This document shows, piece by piece, positions 16,919 through 25,256 of a DNA stretch of 41,594 nt; position 1 is the first letter of the stretch; each line of letters begins with the position of its first letter. The DNA comes from an uncultured Saprospiraceae bacterium. Its GTDB lineage: Bacteria; Bacteroidota; Bacteroidia; Chitinophagales; Saprospiraceae. Under the pieces are notes generated by a model. It had not been told where the DNA came from. It made no database searches and saw only the letters and a list, made by a program, of their open reading frames with translations. The position numbers and the translations under genes are program-made. The DNA is taken from the NCBI GenBank assembly GCA_937923465.1, contig CALDUB010000011.1, forward strand, positions 1 to 41,594. The letters run 5' to 3'.

Positions 16919-19900
16919 ATGTTTCAAAATAATACACTACTCAAAATGAGCTATTTGCTTATTTTACTATTTCCTGCTTTTTTACAAGCGCAGACAGTTG
17001 ATTTAGAACTCTCCATGACTTCTAATAATCCTCAAGTTGGGATTTATGACTATGTTACAATTACTACAACATTACAAAACACAGGAACACAATCTGTTGA
17101 TAATGCAGTAGTTAACTTTGATATACCTACAGGTACAGCTATCGCGGGTGAATTTCCTCCTGATGCAGAACAAGGTTCGTATGAGGGGTTTTTCGGAGGT
17201 AGCACGGAAGGAAATTGGTTTGTAGGAAATGTAGCTGCTGGGCAAACTTTGACCTTTGACATCACTTTCTTTACCCTTTCTCAAAATCCTATAACTTTCT
17301 ATGGACAAGTTGCCCAAGGGGGAAGTAATGACCCTGATAGTACGCCTGGAAATGGAACTTGCTGTACGGCAAATGAAGATGACGAAGCAGGATATACTTT
17401 CCCAAATGATGGAGCTGGTTGTACTTTTGACCAAGCATATGCGGAGTTAGTTTGTAATGATAATGGGACACCTGAAGATACAAGTGATGATAGTTATACT
17501 TTGCGTTTTCGGGCGGATGGTTCAACTGGAGATTACACTTTATTCATTCCTGAGTTGAGTTATAATCAAACTTCAGCTTATTCTAGTGGCTTCACGGACC
17601 TGACAAATTTGAGTTTAGATATTGAAAATTTAACTTTGATATTTACAGATGAGGCGGGGACTGAAGATTGTGGAGAAACACTGAGCGTTACTGCGCCTTC
17701 TTGTGGAGGTATTCAGCCTGAGTGTGAAATTATTTACAACGAAATCAGCAATTCTATAGATGATATGGGAACGGAAAGTCCTTTTGACGATACATTTACA
17801 ATTATTTATACCATTGAAAATGAGGGAGGAGGAACTGGTTTTGTAGGTCAATTTGGAGGACAGTTTTGTGGACAAGTACCTTCAACAGGGACTTATGGAG
17901 AAGTGATTACTTTTACGGCTAACTTAGCAAACTGGGGCAATGGTTCACCTGTAGGTTGTCAAATCATTGATAACGAAAATCCTGATTGTACAGGAGGATA
18001 TACCTTATTGCCTGCTGTAGATTGTGGTTTTGGAAATGTTTGTTCTGATTTAGAATTGACAGCTGCGATTACTCCTACTCCTGATATTTACTCTGATGCA
18101 AATGCTCAATTTTCCTTGTATAATGATTTTTTGGGAGAAGACGCAACAGGTATTCAAGTGACATTCAATAAAAATGATTTGAATGTAGTTGGCGTACCGA
18201 CGGTTTCTCAAGGTTCGATTGATTTGTTTTGGACAGATAATCCTGTTTGGAATGTAGGAAGTTTAGGTTCTAATCAGACGGCGACAATTGATTTTGATTT
18301 GTATACACTTGCTGCGAATTACAGTTTGTATGGTCAAGTGACTATGCAAAACGAAAATGACTTTGATAGTGAGCCTAATAATGGTAATGGTGTGAGTCCT
18401 GTAGAGGATGATGAAGCTATTTATCAAAATGGGGGTGCTGGAAACTTGCCTGACTTAGTGCCTTCTAATTTAGTCGTTCAAAATTCACCAATCACAGTCA
18501 ATAATAACCTTGAGTTATCTTTTGATGTAACAAATATAGGGACCGCGCCTTCTGGACCTTCAGCAACGATAAGAGCGTGGATATCAACAGATAATGTGCT
18601 TAGTCCAGATGATATCGCAGGAGGAAGTACAGGAACAGAGGCTTTTCTACCAGTAGACGGTGTGACATCATACTCAAATATTGAAACTTTAATTCCACTT
18701 GGTTTACCAGACGGTAATTATTTCATTATCATAGAGTTAGATGAGTCAGATGTCATTCTAGAAAGTAATGAAACAAACAATACGATAGCGGCACCATTTA
18801 CGATTGGTAGCGAAACTTCTTGTAATCTAACTATTGTAAATACTCAAATTACTTGTGCTGAGAATACCTTTAATTCACCTTTCGTTTTCGCGATAGAAGT
18901 CGCAGGAGCAGTAGGAAATACAGTTGATTATGAAATATTGGGTACAAGTTTTAGCGGTACTATCGTCGTCGGACAGTTAGTTGATGTGGCGACTTTACCA
19001 CAAGGTTTAGACTTTACAATTTTCGTAACGGAGCCTAATAATGGGAGTTGCGATTATGGATTGACATCTAACATTCCTGTGGCGCCAGGTATCTGTGGAA
19101 ATGGAGGCGGAGGTGCAGATGTTGAACTTGGAGTTTCTACTGGAACGAATACGCCAACGGGTGCTTACCAAGCAGGCGAAGCTATTTTTACAATTACAAA
19201 TACAAGCACAACTGCTGCGACAGGCTTAGTTGTAACTTTTGATAAAAATCAAGTAAACGTCACGGGCACACCGACGACCACTGCTGGGACAGCACAATTG
19301 CACTGGACAGATAATCCTGTTTGGCAAGTAGGTACATTGGCTCCAGGACAGTCTGAACTTATCGTTTTTCCTGTATTTACAATTGGTGATGACTTTGGTA
19401 TCTATGGAGAAGTGACTGCCATGACAGAAGCAGACAGCGATAGTACACCGAATAATGGCAATGGAAGTTCGCCTACAGAAGATGATGAAGCACTGTGGCC
19501 AAGTGGAGATACACCTCCAAACGAACTTCCTGATTTAGTACTTACGAATACTACGCTAACTATCAACTCAACTGAAATCGGAGGAACGATAGATTACTCC
19601 TTTACGATTGAAAACCAAGGAGATGCACCGAATATGACAGATTTTGTCTTTACTGGTTTTGTAACAGATGATGCTACGATTAGTACTCCATATTCTGCAC
19701 AAGGAACAGAGTTAGTCACTGATGTAATAAATCCAGGTCAGTCTATTACGCGTAGCGGTACTTTTACTTTAAATCAGAATGTCCCGAATGGTTATAATTA
19801 CTTTGGAATTATAATCGACGGAGGAGCAAATGTAGTAGAGAGCGATGAGACTAATAATCTGTATTTAGACGGCTTGTTTTTCTTTGACGAGGCAAATTTT

Positions 19901-20890
19901 CCATGTACAGTCAATATTGAATTACTAGATGTCGCATGTTCTGCTACAGAAGGATTTTATGACTTCACTATTGCTTTGACGAGTCAAAATACTGCTCCAC
20001 CCCAACAGCTTTATACTTTCTTAAATGATGAGTTTTTAGGCGTAGAAACAGGCGTAAGTGGCATATATACTTTTGACAATATTCCTTTATCACAAGGTCC
20101 GTCTTCTTTATTAATCTATGACTCTTCGGACTCTGATTGTGGAGATATGATAACTATTGATACACCTCTTGACTGTGGTTTGATACAAGAAGATGGCGTT
20201 GATTTGAGTGTGGAAGTTAGCATTGCTCAGGGAACAGTGCCTGTTTTTAGTACTTTTTCGGGAACAATCACAGTAACAAATGAAGGAACCGAAGCGACGA
20301 CAGGCGCAACAATTTATGTGCAACCTATTGACGGACTTGTTTTTGAAGGAGGAAATGAATCTAGTTCAACTCAAGGTGACTTTTCTATCGTCAGTAACGC
20401 TTGGACTTTAGAAACTCTCGAACCTGGAGAAAGTGCCGTGTTAACGGTCAACTACTTTACCTTGCAATCAGGCATGAAAAACCTTTATGCACAAGTTTCT
20501 TCAATGAATGATACAGATGTTGATAGTAGCCCCGGAAATGGCACATGTTGCACCTTAGCAGAAGATGATGAAGGAGTTGCTATGATTACGGTTTTGAGTA
20601 ACTTGACAAATGGTACGCCTGCTGCTTTAAATACAGTAAGCTCAATCGTAGCAGCTTATCCAAATCCTGCAACGGATGTTTTGACAGTAGAAATCAACTC
20701 TGAAAATATGGACGCTGTGAATTTAGAAATCTTAGATGTAACAGGAAGTACTCAAATCTTCCAAGAATTGGAAGGTATCCAAGGTGTACAAACAGTTAAA
20801 ATACCTGTATCAAAATTAGAAAAAGGAATTTACCTTTTATCTGTTCGGACAGGAGGGGAGACCGTTATTAAGCGGTTTGTGAAGATGTGA
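16919..20890 (+). CDS. Giant secreted DUF11/CARDB repeat protein with T9SS sorting domain
   Basis: About 1323 residues, exported across the inner membrane by a signal peptide ending FLQAQ and to the surface by T9SS. ATG 16919 is preferred over TTG 16850. Four DUF11-like modules (about 26-160, 377-502, 733-860, 1094-1222) each contain a segment like DNPVWNVGSLGSNQT followed by a DSxPxNG...EDDEA calcium-type loop; modules 1 and 4 have a CC variant (NGTCCT.NEDDE). Two CARDB modules (about 511-631 and 870-985) start PDLV and end SNETNNT / SDETNNL. Cys-containing modules lie between. The tail from about 1246 (AAYPNPATDVLTVEI ... KGIYLLSVRTGG, VIKRFVKM) is a type A T9SS domain. Likely an adhesin, matrix or gliding-associated surface protein; the ligand is unknown. 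Confidence 0.92.
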   Translation: MFQNNTLLKMSYLLILLFPAFLQAQTVDLELSMTSNNPQVGIYDYVTITTTLQNTGTQSVDNAVVNFDIPTGTAIAGEFPPDAEQGSYEGFFGGSTEGNWFVGNVAAGQTLTFDITFFTLSQNPITFYGQVAQGGSNDPDSTPGNGTCCTANEDDEAGYTFPNDGAGCTFDQAYAELVCNDNGTPEDTSDDSYTLRFRADGSTGDYTLFIPELSYNQTSAYSSGFTDLTNLSLDIENLTLIFTDEAGTEDCGETLSVTAPSCGGIQPECEIIYNEISNSIDDMGTESPFDDTFTIIYTIENEGGGTGFVGQFGGQFCGQVPSTGTYGEVITFTANLANWGNGSPVGCQIIDNENPDCTGGYTLLPAVDCGFGNVCSDLELTAAITPTPDIYSDANAQFSLYNDFLGEDATGIQVTFNKNDLNVVGVPTVSQGSIDLFWTDNPVWNVGSLGSNQTATIDFDLYTLAANYSLYGQVTMQNENDFDSEPNNGNGVSPVEDDEAIYQNGGAGNLPDLVPSNLVVQNSPITVNNNLELSFDVTNIGTAPSGPSATIRAWISTDNVLSPDDIAGGSTGTEAFLPVDGVTSYSNIETLIPLGLPDGNYFIIIELDESDVILESNETNNTIAAPFTIGSETSCNLTIVNTQITCAENTFNSPFVFAIEVAGAVGNTVDYEILGTSFSGTIVVGQLVDVATLPQGLDFTIFVTEPNNGSCDYGLTSNIPVAPGICGNGGGGADVELGVSTGTNTPTGAYQAGEAIFTITNTSTTAATGLVVTFDKNQVNVTGTPTTTAGTAQLHWTDNPVWQVGTLAPGQSELIVFPVFTIGDDFGIYGEVTAMTEADSDSTPNNGNGSSPTEDDEALWPSGDTPPNELPDLVLTNTTLTINSTEIGGTIDYSFTIENQGDAPNMTDFVFTGFVTDDATISTPYSAQGTELVTDVINPGQSITRSGTFTLNQNVPNGYNYFGIIIDGGANVVESDETNNLYLDGLFFFDEANFPCTVNIELLDVACSATEGFYDFTIALTSQNTAPPQQLYTFLNDEFLGVETGVSGIYTFDNIPLSQGPSSLLIYDSSDSDCGDMITIDTPLDCGLIQEDGVDLSVEVSIAQGTVPVFSTFSGTITVTNEGTEATTGATIYVQPIDGLVFEGGNESSSTQGDFSIVSNAWTLETLEPGESAVLTVNYFTLQSGMKNLYAQVSSMNDTDVDSSPGNGTCCTLAEDDEGVAMITVLSNLTNGTPAALNTVSSIVAAYPNPATDVLTVEINSENMDAVNLEILDVTGSTQIFQELEGIQGVQTVKIPVSKLEKGIYLLSVRTGGETVIKRFVKM

Positions 20891-20913
20891 TTTTAGATAA
20901 TTAACTGATAATG

Positions 20914-20945
20914 AAAGGCTTGCAAGTTGAATTTGCAAGCCTTTT
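20914..20945 (+). terminator. Rho-independent terminator of the T9SS cargo gene
   Basis: AAAGGCTTGCAA (20914-20925) pairs with the arm ending TTGCAAGCCTTTT (20933-20945) around a short loop, followed by a plus-strand T-rich run. It lies 24 bp after the stop codon. Confidence 0.93.
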
Positions 20946-21086
20946 ATTTTTGGAAACAGTCGAGTAAAAATGCCTTCAGATTAAAGTGGCGCTTTTAGGT
21001 AACGCTATGAAAAATTTGTATCGTAGTTTGTTAATATCATCAAAACTGTCGAATATTGCACCTTCATTACAAATAAAAACAAAAAC

Positions 21087-21659
21087 ATGAAAAATTTCTT
21101 AAGTTTACTATTGATAAGTTGTTTTGCGGTACTGTTTATGACGCAATGTTCAGAGACTCAAGTGGTAAAAGATAGTAAAGTGGTCACTCAGAAAACAGAA
21201 GCAACTCCAGTAAAAACAAAGGTAGCCCCTCCCAAAACGAAAGATTTAACTAAGATGCCTTGGGCAAGTTTAGGTGACATTGAGGGTTTAATGAAATCAA
21301 ATCCTAAAAAAATGCTTGTAGATGTCTATACCTCTTGGTGTGGACCTTGTAAAATGATGGACCGGAATACATTTTCTAATCCAGAAATTATCAAGTTAAT
21401 GGGCGACAATTTTTATCCTGTAAAATTCAATGCCGAAGGACCTGACCCTATTACTTATTTGGGGAAAGAATATACAAATCCACAGTATGTTCCAAACAAA
21501 AGAGGACGTAATGGCAGACATCAATTAGCGAATCTTTTTCCAGTAAGAGGCTATCCTTCTTTGGTTATTTTGAATGAGAAATTTGAAATCATTAATACGA
21601 TTACAGGTTATCGTACACCAGAACAGTTGAAGGGAGATTTAGCGCAGTATATGAAGTAG
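21087..21659 (+). CDS. Thioredoxin-fold lipoprotein
   Basis: A 190-residue exported protein with a probable lipoprotein signal (MKNFLSLLLISCFAVLFMTQC, Cys 21) and a Lys/Thr/Val-rich linker (22-55). A thioredoxin fold follows with the redox motif WCGPCK (C85, C88) and a cis-proline strand GYPSLVILN. The insertion between the active site and the cis-Pro (FNAEGPDPITYLGKEYTNP...) is typical of Thioredoxin_7/DUF255-like periplasmic proteins. It likely reduces or isomerises disulfides in the periplasm. The neighbouring giant secreted protein is Cys-rich, so it could be a client, but this is inference only. It has its own perfect terminator. Confidence 0.9.
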   Translation: MKNFLSLLLISCFAVLFMTQCSETQVVKDSKVVTQKTEATPVKTKVAPPKTKDLTKMPWASLGDIEGLMKSNPKKMLVDVYTSWCGPCKMMDRNTFSNPEIIKLMGDNFYPVKFNAEGPDPITYLGKEYTNPQYVPNKRGRNGRHQLANLFPVRGYPSLVILNEKFEIINTITGYRTPEQLKGDLAQYMK

Positions 21660-21682
21660 TTTATTTTTTACTTCTTCCCTAA

Positions 21683-21718
21683 ACGCCCCAATCATAAGTA
21701 CAAATGATTGGGGCGTTC
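21683..21718. terminator. Terminator of the thioredoxin-fold gene
   Basis: AACGCCCCAATCAT (21683-21696) pairs perfectly over 14 bp with 21705-21718 around an 8-base loop, followed by a T-rich stretch on the plus strand. It starts 24 bp after the stop codon. Confidence 0.92.
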
Positions 21719-21732
21719 ATTTTCTACAAAAA

Positions 21733-21868
21733 AAGGTAACTGCCTATGTGTCTGACACCGACTCTTGAAATCGGTGTCAGACGCTTACTATTGTCTAAAT
21801 CTTGGGTTTTGCTCTTTATGTTCTCAATTTTTAATAATATAAGCGTCAGACACCTAAATAGTTAGAAA
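21733..21868. mobile_element. REP-like palindromic element (GTGTCTGACACC family)
   Basis: A perfect 12-bp stem, GTCTGACACCGA (21750-21761) with 21771-21782 and a 9-base loop, is flanked by a second level of symmetry. TAACTnnnTAnGTGTCTGAC at about 21736-21755 is mirrored by the reverse complement at about 21847-21866 (GTCAGACACCTAAATAGTTA), and GTCAGACGCTTA near 21776 is mirrored by AAGCGTCAGAC near 21841. The GTGTCTGACAC word is a recurrent REP core that in other bacteria is associated with REP-associated tyrosine (Y1) transposases. No transposase is present here, so it would be non-autonomous. Confidence 0.7.
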
Positions 21869-21896
21869 GAAAGAAATCATCTCAAATATCATTCTC

Positions 21897-22048
21897 ATGA
21901 AAAGAATATTACTTATTGTATTTGTTGCTTTATCCCAATTTGGGTAAGCATAAGTACGTGACACTATTTATATGATATAAATACCTTGCGAGAAATCACC
22001 ATTAAATTTTACGAACCAGACTACCTTCGATATGAAGGAGAAACATAA
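21897..22048 (+). pseudogene. Truncated, frameshifted CotH-like gene remnant
   Basis: ATG 21897 opens a plausible signal peptide, MKRILLIVFVALSQFG, then TAA. In another frame the sequence continues HYLYDINTLREITIKFYEPDY and on to LRYEGET with TAA at 22046-22048. The strand pattern LYDINTLREITIKFYEPDY resembles the N-terminus of CotH-kinase-domain secreted proteins of Bacteroidota. The gene would thus be both frameshifted after the signal peptide and deleted for nearly all of its body, leaving about 50 codons. It adjoins the REP-like element and the 3' end of the PorP/SprF gene. The CotH assignment rests on recall of family appearance and is moderate. Confidence 0.55.
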
Positions 22049-22065
22049 AACATAATAACCAATAC

Positions 22066-23094
22066 CTAAAACACCGGACAAGCCTTAAAAACAGGTGGCG
22101 GCGCAACTTTCGTAAAAATATAAATCAACGAAAACTCAGGACCCCCACGACGATTAGTTGCTACTTGAAAAGGCGAAGTATTCATATCATAAGAAAAGGC
22201 AGCTGTCAAGGAACGCCAACCAAATTCAATGCTCGGAATGAGCGCATCTCCAAAGCGGTAGGAAGTCAATAAGGCAATAGATTTCTCTTTATCAGGCGAT
22301 AAATTGAGGTGATAACGAATACCTGACCCTACAACAAATTCAGAATAAGTTCCGACTGAAAAGTCTCCTTGTACATGCCACAATGCGTGACTTTTAATAT
22401 CCATTTTTGGATGAAACTGTGTCCAACCGTCGAAATAAAAAGTCAATCGAGCAGGTACTTTTGCCTTCGTATTCCCTTCTTTAAAATTCGTTCCAGGTGC
22501 ATTTAAATTCAATAAAGCTAAACCGAAATTGTAAGCAGTTCGTTTCTTCCGGTTTAAAATATAACGTATATTAACACCCGCACCAATGCGTAAAATATTG
22601 TGATTTGGATTTGGAATAGCCTCGTTTGTTCCTAAGTTTTCATCAAATTGGTCGCCATTGTATTGAGAGGCAGTGGTGATAAGATTTGCATCCAGATTTC
22701 GATTAGCAAAGGTTAATGCAAGTCCACCGCTGACAGTCGCTTGCTTCGTCACAGGATATGCCAAAGATGCGCCAATACCAACTTCTGTCAATTTCACTGC
22801 AATTGCCCCAGCCTGGTCATAATTAAATTGAAAACCACCACTCAAAACTCCTTTTCCTAAGAACTTGTGCAATAACTTTCCGTCTCCACCACCAGCAAAA
22901 GTCGTGTAAGGTACTGGCACCGATGACCACTGTGACCGATACGTCCCAATTGCCCGATAGTTGCCTTTAAATGCACCAATCAAGGCTGGATTGATGTTTT
23001 GTGGAGAATGATAAAACTGCGAAAAGTGGATATCTTGGGCATCAAGGATGCCGTAGAATGAGAGGAGAAAGAAGAGTATAAATTTGTTTTTCAT
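22066..23094 (-). CDS. PorP/SprF family type IX secretion membrane protein
   Basis: A 342-residue outer-membrane beta-barrel protein. The family N-terminal pattern is clear: signal peptide ending LDAQ, then DIHFSQFYHSPQNINPALIG and GNYRAIGTYRSQWSSV. Barrel strands follow through to EFGWRSLTAAFSYDMN and the final FSLIYIF strand. PorP/SprF proteins work with T9SS, where paralogs attach particular cargo such as adhesins to the cell surface. It has no SprE/PorK-type neighbours here, so it is probably one of many paralogs, possibly paired with a distant type B CTD cargo. The giant cargo at 16919-20890 carries a type A CTD and is not obviously its partner. It is transcribed divergently from the HAD gene. 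Confidence 0.93.
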   Translation of the reverse strand: MKNKFILFFLLSFYGILDAQDIHFSQFYHSPQNINPALIGAFKGNYRAIGTYRSQWSSVPVPYTTFAGGGDGKLLHKFLGKGVLSGGFQFNYDQAGAIAVKLTEVGIGASLAYPVTKQATVSGGLALTFANRNLDANLITTASQYNGDQFDENLGTNEAIPNPNHNILRIGAGVNIRYILNRKKRTAYNFGLALLNLNAPGTNFKEGNTKAKVPARLTFYFDGWTQFHPKMDIKSHALWHVQGDFSVGTYSEFVVGSGIRYHLNLSPDKEKSIALLTSYRFGDALIPSIEFGWRSLTAAFSYDMNTSPFQVATNRRGGPEFSLIYIFTKVAPPPVFKACPVF

Positions 23095-23250
23095 TTATGA
23101 ATGAAGCTTGGAAATAATAATCGAAAACCAATTTAGGAATTCTTTCGGTTTTTTGGAGATAAAAGAGGACTTTTGTTGCTGATTGGCGGAAAATTAATGT
23201 TTACAATGAAAAAATAGAACATTAAGCGTGATAGGATTGAAAATCGGATA

Positions 23251-23317
23251 ATGCGGATAGGGCGGATTTAGGCGGATGCGCTAAGAAAAAATCCGCTTTA
23301 ATCCGCCCTATCCGCAT
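23251..23317. repeat. GCGGAT-rich near-perfect inverted repeat
   Basis: 27-bp arms 23251-23277 and 23291-23317 match except for a 3-base block, around a 13-base loop. Each arm is itself made of the word GCGGAT/ATCCGC repeated about every 9-10 bp; further copies continue to 23325 (CATCCGCGTATC). It lies between the divergent porP-like and HAD genes. Intergenic ATCCGC-type palindromes are common in Bacteroidota as dispersed repeats (recall, not checked). Confidence 0.85.
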
Positions 23318-23369
23318 CATCCGCGTATCAATCATGTATTCTTAGCAAGCAAATTTCAACTAAGCAATT

Positions 23370-24053
23370 ATGTACAAATACCTACTCTTCGACGCAGACA
23401 ATACCTTATTTGATTTCACAAAAGCCTCTGCAGTCGCTTTTAGGGAAACATTAGCGCATTATAAAATCGAGCAAAAAGAAGAAACTTACCCCACTTATTT
23501 AAAAATAAATAACGAATGCTGGGCAAGCTTGGAACGCGGTGAAATTACACCAAAAGAAATCAAGCCATTGCGCTTTAAACTATTCTTAGACGCTATCAAC
23601 GAAACAGGTAATCCTCTGGAAGTCAATGACCATTACCTCAGAAGTTTAGGAGAAAAAGATTATTTATTAGACGGTGCAAAAGAACTTTTATTAGAACTAA
23701 AAGCGCAAAAATACTCCTTGAGTATCATCACAAATGGCTTGCAGCTGGTGCAAAGACCTCGCATCGAAAAAGCAGGATTAACACACTTTTTTGATGCCAT
23801 TACCGTTTCAGAAGAGATTGGTGTCGCTAAGCCTAAACCTGCTTTTTTTGACGACACATTCAGACAATTGGGGCAACCTAAAATTGATGATGTTTTAGTG
23901 ATTGGTGATAATTTAAGTTCTGACATTTTGGGAGGAATAAATATCGGTGCTGATACTGCTTGGTTCAATGCAAAAAAGAAAATAAACAAAACGGAGATTA
24001 AGCCGACTTATGAAGTAGATGGATTTAAGGCATTAAGAAAGCTAATAGGTTGA
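23370..24053 (+). CDS. HAD family hydrolase, YjjG-type pyrimidine nucleotidase
   Basis: A 227-residue HAD phosphatase. The four motifs are intact: nucleophile D8 and acid/base D10 (LLFDADNTLFDF), T121 (IITNGLQ), K154 (GVAKPKPAFF) and D180/D185 (VIGDNLSSDILGG). The helical C1 cap (about 16-90) and the DADNTLFDF start match the YjjG group, which removes phosphate from non-canonical pyrimidine nucleotides (house-cleaning) in E. coli. The cytosolic role is inferred from that group and the absence of a signal peptide. Motif II is followed by GLQLVQRPRIE, also YjjG-like. It is downstream of a palindrome and followed by an even larger one. Confidence 0.9.
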   Translation: MYKYLLFDADNTLFDFTKASAVAFRETLAHYKIEQKEETYPTYLKINNECWASLERGEITPKEIKPLRFKLFLDAINETGNPLEVNDHYLRSLGEKDYLLDGAKELLLELKAQKYSLSIITNGLQLVQRPRIEKAGLTHFFDAITVSEEIGVAKPKPAFFDDTFRQLGQPKIDDVLVIGDNLSSDILGGINIGADTAWFNAKKKINKTEIKPTYEVDGFKALRKLIG

Positions 24054-24106
24054 ACTTAAATTTTGATTTTTCCTTAAAAGTCAGTTACTTGTGACCAATC
24101 AATAAA

Positions 24107-24151
24107 GTGCCACCGGCACGACAGTCTTCAGCCTTGTACGTGAGTGCAAGG
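24107..24151. repeat. Two small hairpins 3' of the HAD gene
   Basis: GTGCC-ACC-GGCAC (24107-24119) and CCTTG...CAAGG (24132-24136 with 24147-24151). There is no strong T-run; they may help end the HAD transcript. They directly precede the long palindrome. Confidence 0.5.
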
Positions 24152-24484
24152 ATTTTCAAAGTAATAATTTAGGTTCTCCGCCAAATCGTGAGAAAGTGAC
24201 ATGAAAAAAAATGAAAAGCTAAGTTAAGTAAGTGACATTATTTATTTGGGTAATTTGAAAACATCTTTATTCCGCTATTTTCCTCTTAAAAATAGTTCCG
24301 TAGTGCAGACTTCCGAGCAGAGCATCGGAACACGGTATGCAACGATTTTTAAAAGAAAACTATCGAAAAAATCTTGCTCTCAAATTTTACCCAAATAAAT
24401 AACTTCACTTACTTATTACTTGATTTTAGCTTTTAATTTTTTCCTGTCACACGATTTGGCGGAGAACGATAATTTAAAAATCCT
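24149..24484. repeat. 336-bp imperfect palindrome containing structured repeat copy 2
   Basis: The two halves mirror each other almost end to end: AGGATTTT at 24149 with AAAATCCT ending 24484. Next GTTCTCCGCCAAATCGTG (from 24173) is mirrored near 24450-24467, then AAAAGCTAA, GTAAGTGA and TTATTTATTTGGGTAA with its mirror near 24388-24403. The inner 25-mers 24273-24297 / 24341-24365 are shared with copy 1 at the window start. The core 24298-24340 holds the stem TTCCGA (24311-24316) / TCGGAA (24325-24330) around GCAGAGCA. The right edge stops 6 bases before the ATG of the next gene, so the whole 5' leader of that gene is one palindrome arm. No coding capacity. Confidence 0.85.
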
Positions 24485-24490
24485 GTCCAA

Positions 24491-25177
24491 ATGGCAATGT
24501 TTAAAAAATTCAAATCTCTATTCGTAGAAGAAATCGAAGGAGCTCAAGAGACGAATAAGGTACATGCAGATTCGATGCCCAAAGCTAAATCTAAACCGAC
24601 GCCACGTCCTGCTGCACCTGTTAGTTCTAACGAAGAAACAGGTGTTCCACATACAGGTCAAGTGACAGATAAGTTTATGAAAATTCTCTTTGGAGCAATG
24701 GACAAAGCCAACTTAGATGGGTTTGATTATTTGGAATTTAAGAACTCATTGAATTCGCTAAAGAAAATGCAACAAATGGATGAAGCAACCCGCTTCCAGT
24801 CCGCTTTTGCTATGGCGCAAACAATGGGAGCAACACCACAGAATTTGACGCAAACAGCTCAGCATTACTTAAATGTTTTAGAGAAAGAAGAAAAGAAATT
24901 TGAGCAAGCATTAGACGGCAATATGCAAAAGCAAATTGGCACTAAGCAGCAGGAAATGAAAGCTTTAGCAGCTCAAATAAACGAGAAAGAGAAGATGATA
25001 AAGAAGATGACTGCGGAGATAGAGGCAAGTAAGAAAAAGCACCAGAAAGTACTAAATGATGTTAAGAAAGCATCGACTAAGATAGAAGTAACAAAGTCTG
25101 ATTTTATTGCCTCTTATGAAGCCATTCGCGCGCAAATTGTGCGTGATATGGAGCACATTAAGAAGTATTTGTCTTAG
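24491..25177 (+). CDS. Coiled-coil protein of unknown family
   Basis: A 228-residue soluble protein with no signal peptide. A basic N-terminus (MAMFKKFKSLFVEEIEG) is followed by a Pro/Ala/Ser-rich linker (about 25-55), a small helical domain (about 57-125, ...DKFMKILFGAMDKANLDGFDYLEF...) and a long coiled coil (about 128-228, rich in Lys/Glu/Gln). The pattern fits a cytosolic scaffolding or tethering protein. I do not recognise the family. ATGs at 24491 and 24497 are both possible, with no Shine-Dalgarno to decide. Its 5' leader lies in the long palindrome and its 3' end in another hairpin, so expression may depend on these structures. Confidence 0.75.
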   Translation: MAMFKKFKSLFVEEIEGAQETNKVHADSMPKAKSKPTPRPAAPVSSNEETGVPHTGQVTDKFMKILFGAMDKANLDGFDYLEFKNSLNSLKKMQQMDEATRFQSAFAMAQTMGATPQNLTQTAQHYLNVLEKEEKKFEQALDGNMQKQIGTKQQEMKALAAQINEKEKMIKKMTAEIEASKKKHQKVLNDVKKASTKIEVTKSDFIASYEAIRAQIVRDMEHIKKYLS

Positions 25178-25183
25178 TTCGAA

Positions 25184-25256
25184 AAGTATCACGGTCGTTC
25201 CACGCCGTGTCCAAGTCTCGCTTGGAAAAACACGCCGTAGAACGGACGTGATACTT
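25184..25256. terminator. Long interrupted hairpin between convergent genes
   Basis: Outer stem AAGTATCACG (25184-25193) pairs with CGTGATACTT (25247-25256). Inner pairs run through CGTTC / GAACG and CGTGT / ACACG to CCAAG-TCTCG-CTTGG. Total stem about 30 bp with a few mismatches and one 4-base bulge. It sits 7 bp after the plus gene and reaches the stop codon of the minus gene (25256-25258). Probably a bidirectional terminator, though longer than usual. Confidence 0.8.
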
